Origin: Caccovivens sp964594865
GTDB lineage: Bacteria > Bacillota > Clostridia > Christensenellales > UBA1242
Direction of reading: 5' to 3'
Length of the DNA: 20,734 nucleotides
NCBI GenBank assembly: GCA_964594865.1
Contig: CAZQMZ010000014.1
Span: 1-20,734, forward strand
The notes beneath the pieces are model-generated. The model was given only the letters and a program-made list of their open reading frames with translations. It had not been told where the DNA came from and made no database searches. Made by a program: the position numbers and the translations under genes. Positions within the stretch are counted from its first letter, which is position 1. Each line of letters starts with the position of its first letter. Shown here in pieces: positions 7,019-14,143 of the stretch.

Positions 7019-7294
7019 TTATTCAGCGTCAGTGTTTGCAAGTGCTTTTTCATATTCAGCAAGAATTTTTTCTTTAAGCATTTCGCGAACCTCAGTTTTG
7101 ATTGGGTGAACGATGTCTTTGAATTCTCCCTCTGGGGTTTTTCTGCTTGGCATTGAAAGGAAATATCCATCTTTGCCACTGATGACTTTGATGTCATGCA
7201 CAACCAACTCGTCATCAATTGTGATCGAAGCAACTGCTTTAAGTTTGTCGTTGCCGTTGGTTACAATTCTCACTCTAATGTCCGTAATTTTCAA
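7019..7294 (-). CDS. spoVG: SpoVG, small RNA/DNA-binding regulator
   Basis: 91 residues, typical SpoVG size, opening with MKITDIRVRIV (first residue from TTG) and carrying VHDIKVISGKDGYFLSMPSRKTP and DIVHPIKTEVRE, all hallmarks. SpoVG is a small cytoplasmic nucleic-acid-binding protein that affects septation, sporulation and cell-wall or virulence gene expression in Firmicutes. The start codon is TTG at 7294-7292, with AGGAAGG at 7304-7310; no ATG is available. It is divergent from murC with about 140 bases between starts and has a near-consensus vegetative promoter rather than an obvious sigma-H one. Confidence 0.95.
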   Translation of the reverse strand: MKITDIRVRIVTNGNDKLKAVASITIDDELVVHDIKVISGKDGYFLSMPSRKTPEGEFKDIVHPIKTEVREMLKEKILAEYEKALANTDAE

Positions 7295-7343
7295 GTCTTT
7301 TTACCTTCCTTTTATTTAGTCTAAACCTTCAATGGTCAAGATT

Positions 7344-7372
7344 ATTATATCATATTTTTTTTCTTTTTGCAA
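7344..7372 (-). promoter_or_regulatory. spoVG promoter (sigma-A type, extended -10)
   Basis: Minus strand: TTGCAA (7367-7372), 17-base spacer, TATAAT (7344-7349) preceded by TATGA, a TRTGn extended -10. The predicted leader is about 40 bases. Confidence 0.75.
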
Positions 7373-7377
7373 AAGAT

Positions 7378-7408
7378 TTGACGATAATAACATTATTTTT
7401 TTTAAAAT
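7378..7408 (+). promoter_or_regulatory. Possible murC operon promoter
   Basis: TTGACG (7378-7383), 19-base spacer, TAAAAT (7403-7408). It is divergent from the spoVG promoter. The spacing is long and the -10 is weak, so confidence is modest. Confidence 0.4.
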
Positions 7409-7436
7409 CATATATCTTCACATAAAAGGTTTTGCG

Positions 7437-8708
7437 ATGGATGACATTTATATGTTGGGAATTGGCGGAGTTTCAATGTCTGCACTGGCTGTTATGTTGA
7501 AAGCTCAAGGATTTTGTGTGCGAGGATATGACGAAAGAAACAACACAAAAATTTTGAAAGAACAAAACATCTCTGTTGATTTTCATTTGAATGAAGAAGA
7601 GTTAAAAAAGGCGGATGTTGTGGTTTATTCGTCAGCAATCAAACCTGACAACCCGCAAATGATTTTGACAAAATCTCTCAAAAAAAAGTTGATGACTCGC
7701 GGAGAACTTTTGGGTTGGGTGGCAGAACGTTTTGAAAAGGTGATTGCGGTTGCAGGATCTCACGGCAAGACAACCACCACAGCGCTTATTTTTGAGATTA
7801 TGTCGTGTGCGGGGCTGAATCCAACTTTGCATTTGGGAGGCTATCGCGTTTTGGACGGAAAGAATTTTTATCTCGGCGGACAAGAATTTTTTGTGACTGA
7901 AGCGTGTGAATATCATGACAATTTTTTGAATTTGCATCCATATATTTCAGTGATCACAAATATTGAAAAAGAACATATGGATTATTTCAAAACTTTTTCC
8001 AATCAATTGCGTTCTTTTGAAAAATTCAAGAAACAATCAAAGTTTGTTGTTGATGATTTTGGAGAAATCAGGGCAACAAAAATATGTCATGACAAAAATG
8101 GACATTTGATCTTTTCGCTCGTGAGAGGAAATGAAAAAATTATGAGAGTGCATCTTCAAATTTGTGAAGAAATCAACACTCAAAACTGTATCTATGCATA
8201 TTTGGTTTGCAAAAAATTGGGGATAAGTGACTGCATAATCAAACAAGGATTGGAGTCTTTCAAAGGTGTTCAAACGAGATTTGAAAGGATGCAATGTTCA
8301 CATTTTGACACCTGCATTTGTGACTATGCGCATCATCCAACAGAAATATCAAAGGCCATTTCAACTGCAAAAAAGGTTTTCAAAGACAAGACTTTGGTGA
8401 CGATCTTTCAACCGCACACCTATTCTCGCACAAAAGACTTGCTTCAAGATTTCATCGCCGTTTTTGAAAAGTTGGAGCAACCAATTTTCTTCAAGACTTA
8501 TTCTGCGCGAGAAAGTCCAAAAGACGGCATAAGTGCAGAAGAATTTACAAAAATTTTGCAAAAAACAAACAAAAATGCAAAATACTTTGAAAATTTTGAA
8601 GATTTAAGAGATTTTTTGCTTAATTTTTCCAAAACCGAAACGGCGCTTTTGTTTTTGGGCGCGGGAGATTTGCCGGACATTTTACACAAAAATTCTTTTA
8701 TAGAATAA
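7437..8708 (+). CDS. murC: UDP-N-acetylmuramate--L-alanine ligase
   Basis: 423 residues, about the length of Bacillus MurC. N-terminal Rossmann motif MLGIGGVSMSAL, ATP-binding GSHGKTTTT, then EACEY, TNIEKEHMDY, NTQN (the two invariant Asn), QTRFER, CDYAHHPTEI and FQPHTYSRT. All invariant Mur-ligase residues are present. It adds L-Ala to UDP-MurNAc in the cytoplasm. The start is the ATG at 7437 with AAAGG upstream; the open frame extends 35 codons further, but that stretch covers the promoter region and is AT-rich non-protein-like sequence. The segment around the NTQN motif is divergent (a usual His-Asn-Val-Leu-Asn is not kept). First gene of a three-gene operon. Confidence 0.92.
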   Translation: MDDIYMLGIGGVSMSALAVMLKAQGFCVRGYDERNNTKILKEQNISVDFHLNEEELKKADVVVYSSAIKPDNPQMILTKSLKKKLMTRGELLGWVAERFEKVIAVAGSHGKTTTTALIFEIMSCAGLNPTLHLGGYRVLDGKNFYLGGQEFFVTEACEYHDNFLNLHPYISVITNIEKEHMDYFKTFSNQLRSFEKFKKQSKFVVDDFGEIRATKICHDKNGHLIFSLVRGNEKIMRVHLQICEEINTQNCIYAYLVCKKLGISDCIIKQGLESFKGVQTRFERMQCSHFDTCICDYAHHPTEISKAISTAKKVFKDKTLVTIFQPHTYSRTKDLLQDFIAVFEKLEQPIFFKTYSARESPKDGISAEEFTKILQKTNKNAKYFENFEDLRDFLLNFSKTETALLFLGAGDLPDILHKNSFIE

Positions 8709-8717
8709 AATGTGAAT

Positions 8718-9449
8718 ATGAAAAAAAACTTCAAAGATGCCACCATTTTTTATCAATTTTTTGATAAAAAAAGTGATGTTGTCAATCTCTATTTGCATGG
8801 TTGGGGTGTCGATCACAAGTCCTTGCTTTTTTGTCATAAATTTTTGAAAAATCAAAGTTCGCTTTTCATTGATTTTCCTCCTTTTGGCAAGAGCAGCAAA
8901 AGCATTTGCGATTGGACTGTTTTCACATATGCAAACATGGTCATTTCAATATGCGAACATTTGAAACTGAAAAAGGTGAACATAATCGGTCATTCTTTTG
9001 GCGGGCGTATTGCCATCATCTTGTCGGTTATTTTCAAAGAAAAAGTCAATAAAGTTGTCATTGTGGATGGGGCAGGGCTTAAACCTAGGTGTAGTTTGAA
9101 ATATTATTTTCAAGTGATGACATATAAAATCAAACGAAAACTTGGTTTTGATATTTCAAAATATGGCAGTCGCGACTATTTGGCTTTGGACGAAAATATG
9201 AAAAAGATTTTCAAGAGTGTGGTGAGCACTCATTTGGACGATTTTTTGCCATTGATTTCGGCGCCAACTCTTGTTGTTTTTGGAGAAAACGATGACGTCA
9301 CACCAATCTATATGGCAAAGAGGTTTGAAAGAAAAATCAAAAATTCAAAACTTATCATATTGAAAAATGCGGGACATTTTTGTTTTGTTGACAGGAGATT
9401 GGAATTCTTGACTGAGTTGCAAAAGTTTTTGAAAAATAAGGAGGTCTGA
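8718..9449 (+). CDS. Alpha/beta-fold hydrolase
   Basis: 243 residues from the ATG at 8718; a GTG at 8712 is equally possible, and neither has a ribosome site, so translation is probably coupled to murC, whose stop is at 8706-8708. Fold markers: LHGWG (oxyanion loop, about 26-30), nucleophile elbow GHSFGG with Ser93, acid Asp192 or Asp193 (GENDDVTP), His220 (NAGHF). The triad is complete. No signal peptide, so it acts in the cytoplasm. Substrate unknown. Its position between murC and a MurF-like gene suggests action on a cell-wall precursor or a lipid/ester near the membrane, by context only. Confidence 0.85.
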   Translation: MKKNFKDATIFYQFFDKKSDVVNLYLHGWGVDHKSLLFCHKFLKNQSSLFIDFPPFGKSSKSICDWTVFTYANMVISICEHLKLKKVNIIGHSFGGRIAIILSVIFKEKVNKVVIVDGAGLKPRCSLKYYFQVMTYKIKRKLGFDISKYGSRDYLALDENMKKIFKSVVSTHLDDFLPLISAPTLVVFGENDDVTPIYMAKRFERKIKNSKLIILKNAGHFCFVDRRLEFLTELQKFLKNKEV

Positions 9450-10867
9450 TGTTTGTTTTATATGCATTGATTGTTGCAATAATTTTTGTCTTTTTGGATT
9501 TGATCTTTTTCAAGGTCTTTCAACTGTGCGGATATAATTTAAAAAAATACATAAAATCGGTGACAAATTTCAATTTTTCATTTGGAAGAAAAACACCATT
9601 AATTTTCACAAATCGTGTAAAAAGATTGGTTTTTTGCGATTTTTTGATTAAATTTTGCATTTTTTTGCTGTTTTTCGGTGTTATTTTGCACTTTTGGATA
9701 AATTTTACAATCGTTATTCTTCTTTTGTTGTTGAGTCCGTTCTTCGTCATTTTGTCATTTTTGCTTGTCAATCCTGTTGAAGATTTAGTCAAAAAAAAGT
9801 ATATTCAAAAAGCAAAACAAAAACTTAGAAATTCTGCTTGCAAAATCATTGCAATCACTGGAAGCTATGGAAAAACTTCAACCAAAAACATTTTATATCA
9901 AATTTTGAGCGAAGAGTTTGATGTTTGCGCTTCGCCAAAAAGTTACAACACTCCAATGGGCGTCTGTCGAACAATTTTGGAAAATTTGAAAGTAACAGAT
10001 GACTTTTTGGTTTTGGAATTTGGTGCGCGGTCGGAAGGAGATATTGAAGAACTTGCTAAGATGATTGGAGTTGATTTTGGAATAATCACGCCAATCGGAA
10101 ATTGTCATCTTGAAACTTTTGGAAGTATTGAAAAAATTGAAAATACCAAATTCGAACTTTGTGAGAACGTCAAGCAAGTGGTGGTGTTTAATGGAAGAAG
10201 TAAATCAACTAAAAAATTGTTTGAGAAATTTTCGCGTCAAAAGTATTTGGTTTGTGAAGAGAATTCCTTTGCATATGCGCGTGATATCAAGACGTCAACT
10301 TCTGGAAGCGACTTCATATTGGTGATTGATGGATTTGAAATTTCTTGCTCGACCAAACTTTTGGGAAAGGCAAACATAGACAATATTGTGGTGGCAAGTG
10401 CAATGGCATATCTTTTGGGCGAAAATCTTGTGAGCATCAAAAAAGGCGTGGAGCACACAAAACCTGTGCCACATCGATTGGAATTGATCAAAGGTCGTTT
10501 TGTGAATGTGATTGATGATTCCTATAACTCCAATTTGGTTGGTTTCAAAGAGGCGCTTTTGGTGCTTTCAACTTTTGAAGGTGGCAAGAAGGTGGTGATA
10601 TCTCCGGGGATTGTTGAACTTGGCAAGGTGCAATTTGAAGTGAACAAAGAGGCGGGAAGAGAGGTTGGTAGGGTTGCGGATGTCTTCATCATAATGAATG
10701 AAACAAACAAAAACGCTCTCAAAGAAGGAGCAGTTGAAGGTGGGCTTGATGAAAAGAAAATCTTTTTTGCCAGCTCACGTGATGACCAGAAAAAGCTTTT
10801 GAAAGACATCTTGCAAAAAGGTGATTGTGTGCTTTTTGAAAATGATTTGCCGGACAATATCAAATAG
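9449..10867 (+). CDS. MurF-like Mur ligase with N-terminal membrane domain
   Basis: 472 residues. Three membrane helices (about 3-24, 64-83, 85-106) replace the normal MurF N-terminal substrate-binding domain. The ligase core starts at about 130: ITGSYGKTST (Lys142), LEFGAR, GNCHLETF, NIDN, PHRLEL, DDSYNSN. All invariant Mur-ligase positions remain, so an active ATP-dependent ligase is expected. The C-terminus ends FENDLPDNIK rather than the usual MurF ending. It overlaps the hydrolase stop by one base (TGATG) with AAGGAGG at 9438-9444, so coupling is tight. It could be the organism's only MurF (D-Ala-D-Ala addition) held at the membrane, or a paralogue modifying another precursor; the window cannot decide. 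Terminator follows. Confidence 0.82.
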   Translation: MFVLYALIVAIIFVFLDLIFFKVFQLCGYNLKKYIKSVTNFNFSFGRKTPLIFTNRVKRLVFCDFLIKFCIFLLFFGVILHFWINFTIVILLLLLSPFFVILSFLLVNPVEDLVKKKYIQKAKQKLRNSACKIIAITGSYGKTSTKNILYQILSEEFDVCASPKSYNTPMGVCRTILENLKVTDDFLVLEFGARSEGDIEELAKMIGVDFGIITPIGNCHLETFGSIEKIENTKFELCENVKQVVVFNGRSKSTKKLFEKFSRQKYLVCEENSFAYARDIKTSTSGSDFILVIDGFEISCSTKLLGKANIDNIVVASAMAYLLGENLVSIKKGVEHTKPVPHRLELIKGRFVNVIDDSYNSNLVGFKEALLVLSTFEGGKKVVISPGIVELGKVQFEVNKEAGREVGRVADVFIIMNETNKNALKEGAVEGGLDEKKIFFASSRDDQKKLLKDILQKGDCVLFENDLPDNIK

Positions 10868-10898
10868 GTTGCCACACTGCAAACAGTCACTTTTCAAC

Positions 10899-10931
10899 AA
10901 AAAAACATCTCAATTGGTGAGATGTTTTTTG
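10899..10931. terminator. Bidirectional terminator between the MurF-like gene and rpmB
   Basis: Stem ACATCTCA (10905-10912) / TGAGATGT (10918-10925), loop ATTGG, flanked by A and T runs. Second copy of the ACATCTC stem. Confidence 0.85.
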
Positions 10932-10947
10932 ACAACAAAAGAACCAA

Positions 10948-11121
10948 TCAACCAGCTTTCTTTGCTGTTTTGATGCATTTTGTGCAAGCTCTGACTTTTT
11001 TGCCATTAATTTCTGTCTCTTGCAAATTTACGTTATATTTCTTTGGGGCTTTGTTGTTTGCATGGCTGACTGTTTTGCCATCCATTTTGCCCTTTCCACA
11101 AATTTCACAAACTCTGCTCAT
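10948..11121 (-). CDS. rpmB: 50S ribosomal protein L28, zinc-ribbon form
   Basis: 57 residues, matching the bL28 family: SRVCEICGKGK at the N-terminus, NNKAPKKYNVNLQ in the middle, and CTKC near the end. CxxC pairs at both ends mark the zinc-binding (C+) form. The start is the ATG at 11121 with AAGGAGA at 11127-11133; the open frame's 21-codon extension is AT-rich promoter sequence. It is divergent from asp23-fakA, as in Bacillus subtilis (rpmB/yloU/yloV). Bacillus has spoVM beside rpmB; none is visible here. Confidence 0.93.
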   Translation of the reverse strand: MSRVCEICGKGKMDGKTVSHANNKAPKKYNVNLQETEINGKKVRACTKCIKTAKKAG

Positions 11122-11151
11122 CGTCTTCTCCTTAAATTTTATTCGCACAAT

Positions 11152-11180
11152 ATGATAGCACAAAAAAAAGAAAAAATCAA
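11152..11180 (-). promoter_or_regulatory. rpmB promoter
   Basis: Minus strand: TTGATT (11175-11180), 17-base spacer, TATCAT (11152-11157) preceded by TGTGC, a TRTGn extended -10. Its 14-base core TTTTGTGCTATCAT is identical to that of the der promoter. Confidence 0.75.
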
Positions 11181-11284
11181 GCATTTTGGCATAAATTATT
11201 TATTTTTTTGTCCAAAACGGTGTCTTTAGAGTTTGAGATTTTTCATAAAATGTGACAATTTTTTTGAAAACTTCTTAAAAATGC

Positions 11285-11313
11285 TTGTCAAATTTTTGTG
11301 AAAGGTGTAATAT
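11285..11313 (+). promoter_or_regulatory. asp23-fakA promoter
   Basis: TTGTCA (11285-11290), 17-base spacer, TAATAT (11308-11313). The predicted start is near 11320, immediately before a hairpin. This is the only clear promoter in the 255-base gap between rpmB and asp23 on the plus strand. Confidence 0.65.
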
Positions 11314-11321
11314 ATTTAATA

Positions 11322-11350
11322 GCGAAAGTGTTTCGCGCATTTTTGTTTTA
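11322..11350 (+). promoter_or_regulatory. 5'-terminal hairpin in the asp23-fakA leader
   Basis: Perfect inverted repeat GCGAAA-GTG-TTTCGC (11322-11336), then GCATTTTTGTTTTAATTTT. It begins within about two bases of the predicted transcript start. It could stabilise the mRNA 5' end, act as an early terminator, or be an operator. Confidence 0.5.
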
Positions 11351-11376
11351 ATTTTGAAATGACTTGGAGGACTTCT

Positions 11377-11727
11377 TTGACAGTCGATACAAACAATTAT
11401 TACGGAAACATATCAATCAGCGACAATGCAATCCGCACTGTTGCTGGTTTTGTTGCGTTGGATTGTTATGGAGTTGTCGATTTGGTTGCGAAGAATTTCA
11501 GGGAAAGCGCAAGCGAACTTTTCAAGAAAGAACACTATTCCAAAGGAGTCACAATAAGCCATATTGACAACCGAATTTTCATCGACATTCATTGCATTTT
11601 GAAATATGGCGTTTCAATAAGTGCTGTGGCTGAATCTCTTAAAAAAACTGTCAAATATTCCGTCGAAAATTTCACCGGCATGATTGTTGACACTGTCAAC
11701 GTCCATGTTGTCGGTGTTTGTGTTTAA
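11377..11727 (+). CDS. Asp23/Gls24 (YloU-type) protein
   Basis: 116 residues. Matches the Asp23 family: GNISISDNAIRTVAGFVALDCYGVVDLV at the start region and a later IFIDIHCILKYGVSISAVAESLKKTVKYSVENFTG segment. YloU-type Asp23 proteins are small cytoplasmic proteins of unclear role, linked to cell-envelope homeostasis and nearly always next to the fatty-acid kinase. The start is a TTG at 11377, six bases after GGAGG (11366-11370); the upstream in-frame ATG at 11359 precedes the ribosome site and is excluded. The fakA ATG lies 24 bases after the stop. Confidence 0.88.
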   Translation: MTVDTNNYYGNISISDNAIRTVAGFVALDCYGVVDLVAKNFRESASELFKKEHYSKGVTISHIDNRIFIDIHCILKYGVSISAVAESLKKTVKYSVENFTGMIVDTVNVHVVGVCV

Positions 11728-11750
11728 TTTTTACGTTTGGGAGCACAGAT

Positions 11751-13385
11751 ATGCAAAAGTTAATAAGTGGAGCGACCTTCAAAAAAATGGTCCTTGCAGG
11801 TGCCAGCCTGCTCGAACAAAACAAAGAATACATTGATTCATTGAATGTTTTTCCTGTTCCGGATGGTGACACAGGGACAAACATGTTTCTCACCATGAAA
11901 TCTGCTGTTGGTGAAGTCAACAAGTGCATGAACAATGACCTTCTTTCTCTTTCCGAAGCATTCTCAAAAGGAGCTCTTCGTGGAGCAAGAGGCAACAGCG
12001 GTGTGATTACATCGCAAATTTTCAAAGGCTTCTGCTCTGTGACCAAAAATTGCAAGGAAATTTCCACAAAAGACTTTGCAAAAGCTATGCAAGAAGGTGC
12101 AAACATTGCATATAAAGCGGTCACAAAGCCAAAAGAAGGGACAATTTTGACCGTCATTCGCGTTATGGCAGAAAATGCTGTCAGCCTTGCCAAGCGCCAT
12201 GACGACTTTGAAGTATTTTTGAAAAAGGTGATTGACACCGGAGAAGAAATTTTGAAACAGACTCCAGAAATGCTTCCTGTTTTGAAAAAAGCAGGTGTTG
12301 TTGACTCTGGTGGACGCGGAATTTTGGTCATATTCACTGGATTCTATCGCTTCCTTATGGGAGAAGAAGATTTGGAATATGTCTTTGTTGATGAAACAAA
12401 GCCACAAACTGTCGACGATGTCATTGCTGACATAAACAATTTGGGAGACATCGAATTTGGTTATTGCACAGAATATATGATCATCAATATGCACAAAAAG
12501 ACCACAGAGGCAGACATCGAAAAACTTCGTGAAAAGCTCATGGAGATCGGCGATTCAGTGATTTGTATTGGCGATTTGTCACTTGTGAAAGTGCATGTGC
12601 ACACAAATGAACCAAACAAGGCACTTGGCTATGCTCTTGAACTTGGCGAACTTTATAATCTCAAAATTGAGAATATGCGCGAGCAAAATCGTGAACTTAA
12701 AAAGAAAGCACAAGCCATGGAAGAAACAAAAGAGCTTGGCATGATTGCAGTTGCTCCGGGAGATGGTTTGGCACAGATTTTCAAAGAGTTGACGGTTGAT
12801 GAAATTATTGTTGGTGGGCAGACAATGAATCCAAGTGCGGAAGACATCGCCACTGCTGCGGACAAGGTTCCTGCTCGAAACGTCTTTGTTTTCCCAAACA
12901 ACAAAAACATTGTTTTGGCGGCGGAACAAGCCAACGATGTCACAAACAAAAATTTGATCATCATTCCAACAAAGAGTGTTCCTGAGGGCATTTCGGCGGC
13001 AATTACATTCAATCCTGATGCATCCGTTGAAGAAAACAAAAATGCCATGTTGGAAGCAAGCAAGAGTGTGCGTTCGGGCTCTGTGACATATGCAGTTCGC
13101 GACACTCATGTGGATGGATTTGATCTCATAAAAGGTGAAATCATTGGACTGGACGACAAGGCAATTTTGGCAAAGGGTAATTTGGTCAGTGAAACAACCG
13201 AAAAGTTGATTGAAGCCATGTTTGATGAATCTGTCATGAACATCACGCTCTTCTATGGTGAAGACATAAGAGAAGATGAAGCAAACGCTTTGCAAGAAAC
13301 ATTGGCGATGAAATATCCTGACTGCGAAGTGACCGTGGCGAACGGCGGACAACCAGTCTATTATTATCTTGTGAGTCTGGAATAA
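11751..13385 (+). CDS. fakA: Fatty acid kinase FakA (DAK2 domain plus DegV-like C-terminus)
   Basis: 544 residues. The N-terminal DhaL/DAK2 kinase domain carries VFPVPDGDTGTNM (metal-binding Asp38 and Asp40) and GARGNSGVI. A middle domain starts near GYCTEYMI, and the C-terminal DegV-like domain includes GDGLAQIF and GGQTMNPSAEDI. FakA phosphorylates fatty acids presented by FakB, giving acyl-phosphate for PlsX/PlsY phospholipid synthesis; plsY is 2 kb downstream. No fakB is in the window. The start is the ATG at 11751 with GGGAG at 11739-11743; the frame's upstream extension overlaps asp23. Terminator follows. Confidence 0.93.
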   Translation: MQKLISGATFKKMVLAGASLLEQNKEYIDSLNVFPVPDGDTGTNMFLTMKSAVGEVNKCMNNDLLSLSEAFSKGALRGARGNSGVITSQIFKGFCSVTKNCKEISTKDFAKAMQEGANIAYKAVTKPKEGTILTVIRVMAENAVSLAKRHDDFEVFLKKVIDTGEEILKQTPEMLPVLKKAGVVDSGGRGILVIFTGFYRFLMGEEDLEYVFVDETKPQTVDDVIADINNLGDIEFGYCTEYMIINMHKKTTEADIEKLREKLMEIGDSVICIGDLSLVKVHVHTNEPNKALGYALELGELYNLKIENMREQNRELKKKAQAMEETKELGMIAVAPGDGLAQIFKELTVDEIIVGGQTMNPSAEDIATAADKVPARNVFVFPNNKNIVLAAEQANDVTNKNLIIIPTKSVPEGISAAITFNPDASVEENKNAMLEASKSVRSGSVTYAVRDTHVDGFDLIKGEIIGLDDKAILAKGNLVSETTEKLIEAMFDESVMNITLFYGEDIREDEANALQETLAMKYPDCEVTVANGGQPVYYYLVSLE

Positions 13386-13402
13386 TCAAGCACATGTGGC
13401 AT

Positions 13403-13436
13403 TAAAAAAGTGGAAATTATTTTCACTTTTTTTATT
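13403..13436 (+). terminator. Terminator after fakA
   Basis: Stem AAAAAGTGGAAA / TTTTCACTTTTT (13405-13431), loop TTA, one G.T pair, T run after. Confidence 0.82.
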
Positions 13437-13444
13437 TTCACATA

Positions 13445-13473
13445 TTGACAAAAGCGGGAGTTTGTGATATTAT
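13445..13473 (+). promoter_or_regulatory. Near-consensus promoter of the LRR_5 gene
   Basis: TTGACA (13445-13450), 17-base spacer, TATTAT (13468-13473) preceded by TGTGA. The best-matching promoter in the window. Confidence 0.8.
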
Positions 13474-13504
13474 TTGAGGGCATTTGATGGTTTGTGGAGG
13501 TATT

Positions 13505-14029
13505 ATGAAAATTGTTATCGATGAAATCAGCAACGAAGACTTGTTTGGAGATGGAATGCTTTATGTCAAAGGAGTGCAAACAGGTTACTCAAAATGCACG
13601 ACGGTTGTTGGAAAATTTGCTGGTGAAAAATGTGATGATGTGAAATTTTTAATCATTGGCACAGGAATTAAAGAACTTGAATACGCTGCTTTTTATTACA
13701 GCAAAAAATTGGAAGTAATCAGATTTTCTGAAGGACTTGAAAAGATTGGCGACATGGCTTTTCAAGGTTGCACTTCTTTGAAAGAAGTCAAATTGCCAAA
13801 AGGACTTAAACTTGTTGACATCAATGCTTTTGATTCTTGCGATTTGGAAAGAGTGACTTTCTCGGAAACTGTAAGCAGAATTCGCAAAGGGGCTTTCACA
13901 AACAATCCAAACTTGAAAGAAGTTGAAGTTCCATATCTTTGTAAAGTTGACAGCGGCGCATTTGACAAAGGTTGCGTTATCAAGAGAAAGGAAAAGACGG
14001 AAGAAAAAGGGCGAGAAAGCGCTGAATAA
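13505..14029 (+). CDS. Small cytoplasmic leucine-rich-repeat (LRR_5/BspA-like) protein
   Basis: 174 residues, no signal peptide or anchor. The N-terminal 45 residues form a beta-rich lead-in. LRR_5 repeats then run from about 60 to 155, with the pattern LEVIRFSEGLEKIGDMAFQGCTSLKEVKLPKGLK and further turns ending in AF. A charged tail (KRKEKTEEKGRES) closes it. LRR_5 repeats are typical of BspA-like surface proteins, but those are secreted and large; this one appears cytosolic and may be a protein-interaction module. The start is the ATG at 13505 with GGAGG at 13496-13500; the in-frame TTG at 13484 lies upstream of the site. Transcribed alone between its own promoter and terminator. Confidence 0.8.
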   Translation: MKIVIDEISNEDLFGDGMLYVKGVQTGYSKCTTVVGKFAGEKCDDVKFLIIGTGIKELEYAAFYYSKKLEVIRFSEGLEKIGDMAFQGCTSLKEVKLPKGLKLVDINAFDSCDLERVTFSETVSRIRKGAFTNNPNLKEVEVPYLCKVDSGAFDKGCVIKRKEKTEEKGRESAE

Positions 14030-14056
14030 AATTGCTATGGCAACGCATAGGTTATG

Positions 14057-14091
14057 AACATTGGGCAAGTTTCTGCTCAATGTTTTTTTAT
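14057..14091 (+). terminator. Terminator after the LRR_5 gene
   Basis: 11-bp stem AACATTGGGCA (14057-14067) / TGCTCAATGTT (14074-14084) with one G.T pair, loop AGTTTC, long T run after. It separates der from upstream transcription. Confidence 0.88.
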
Positions 14092-14108
14092 TTTTGTTTT
14101 AATTAAAT

Positions 14109-14137
14109 TTGCTTTTTTGCAGATTTTGTGCTATCAT
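14109..14137 (+). promoter_or_regulatory. der promoter placing transcript start at the ATG
   Basis: TTGCTT (14109-14114), 17-base spacer, TATCAT (14132-14137) preceded by TGTGC. The -10 ends only six bases before the der ATG at 14144, so transcription should begin at or within a base or two of the start codon. Confidence 0.7.
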
Positions 14138-14143
14138 TCTTAT

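Noticed and set aside
7332..7436. 35-codon N-terminal extension of murC
   Set aside because: AT-rich promoter sequence; the ATG at 7437 has AAAGG and fits the family start.
14054..14143. 30-codon N-terminal extension of der
   Set aside because: It runs through a terminator hairpin and a promoter, lacks a ribosome site, and Der proteins begin just before the first G-motif.
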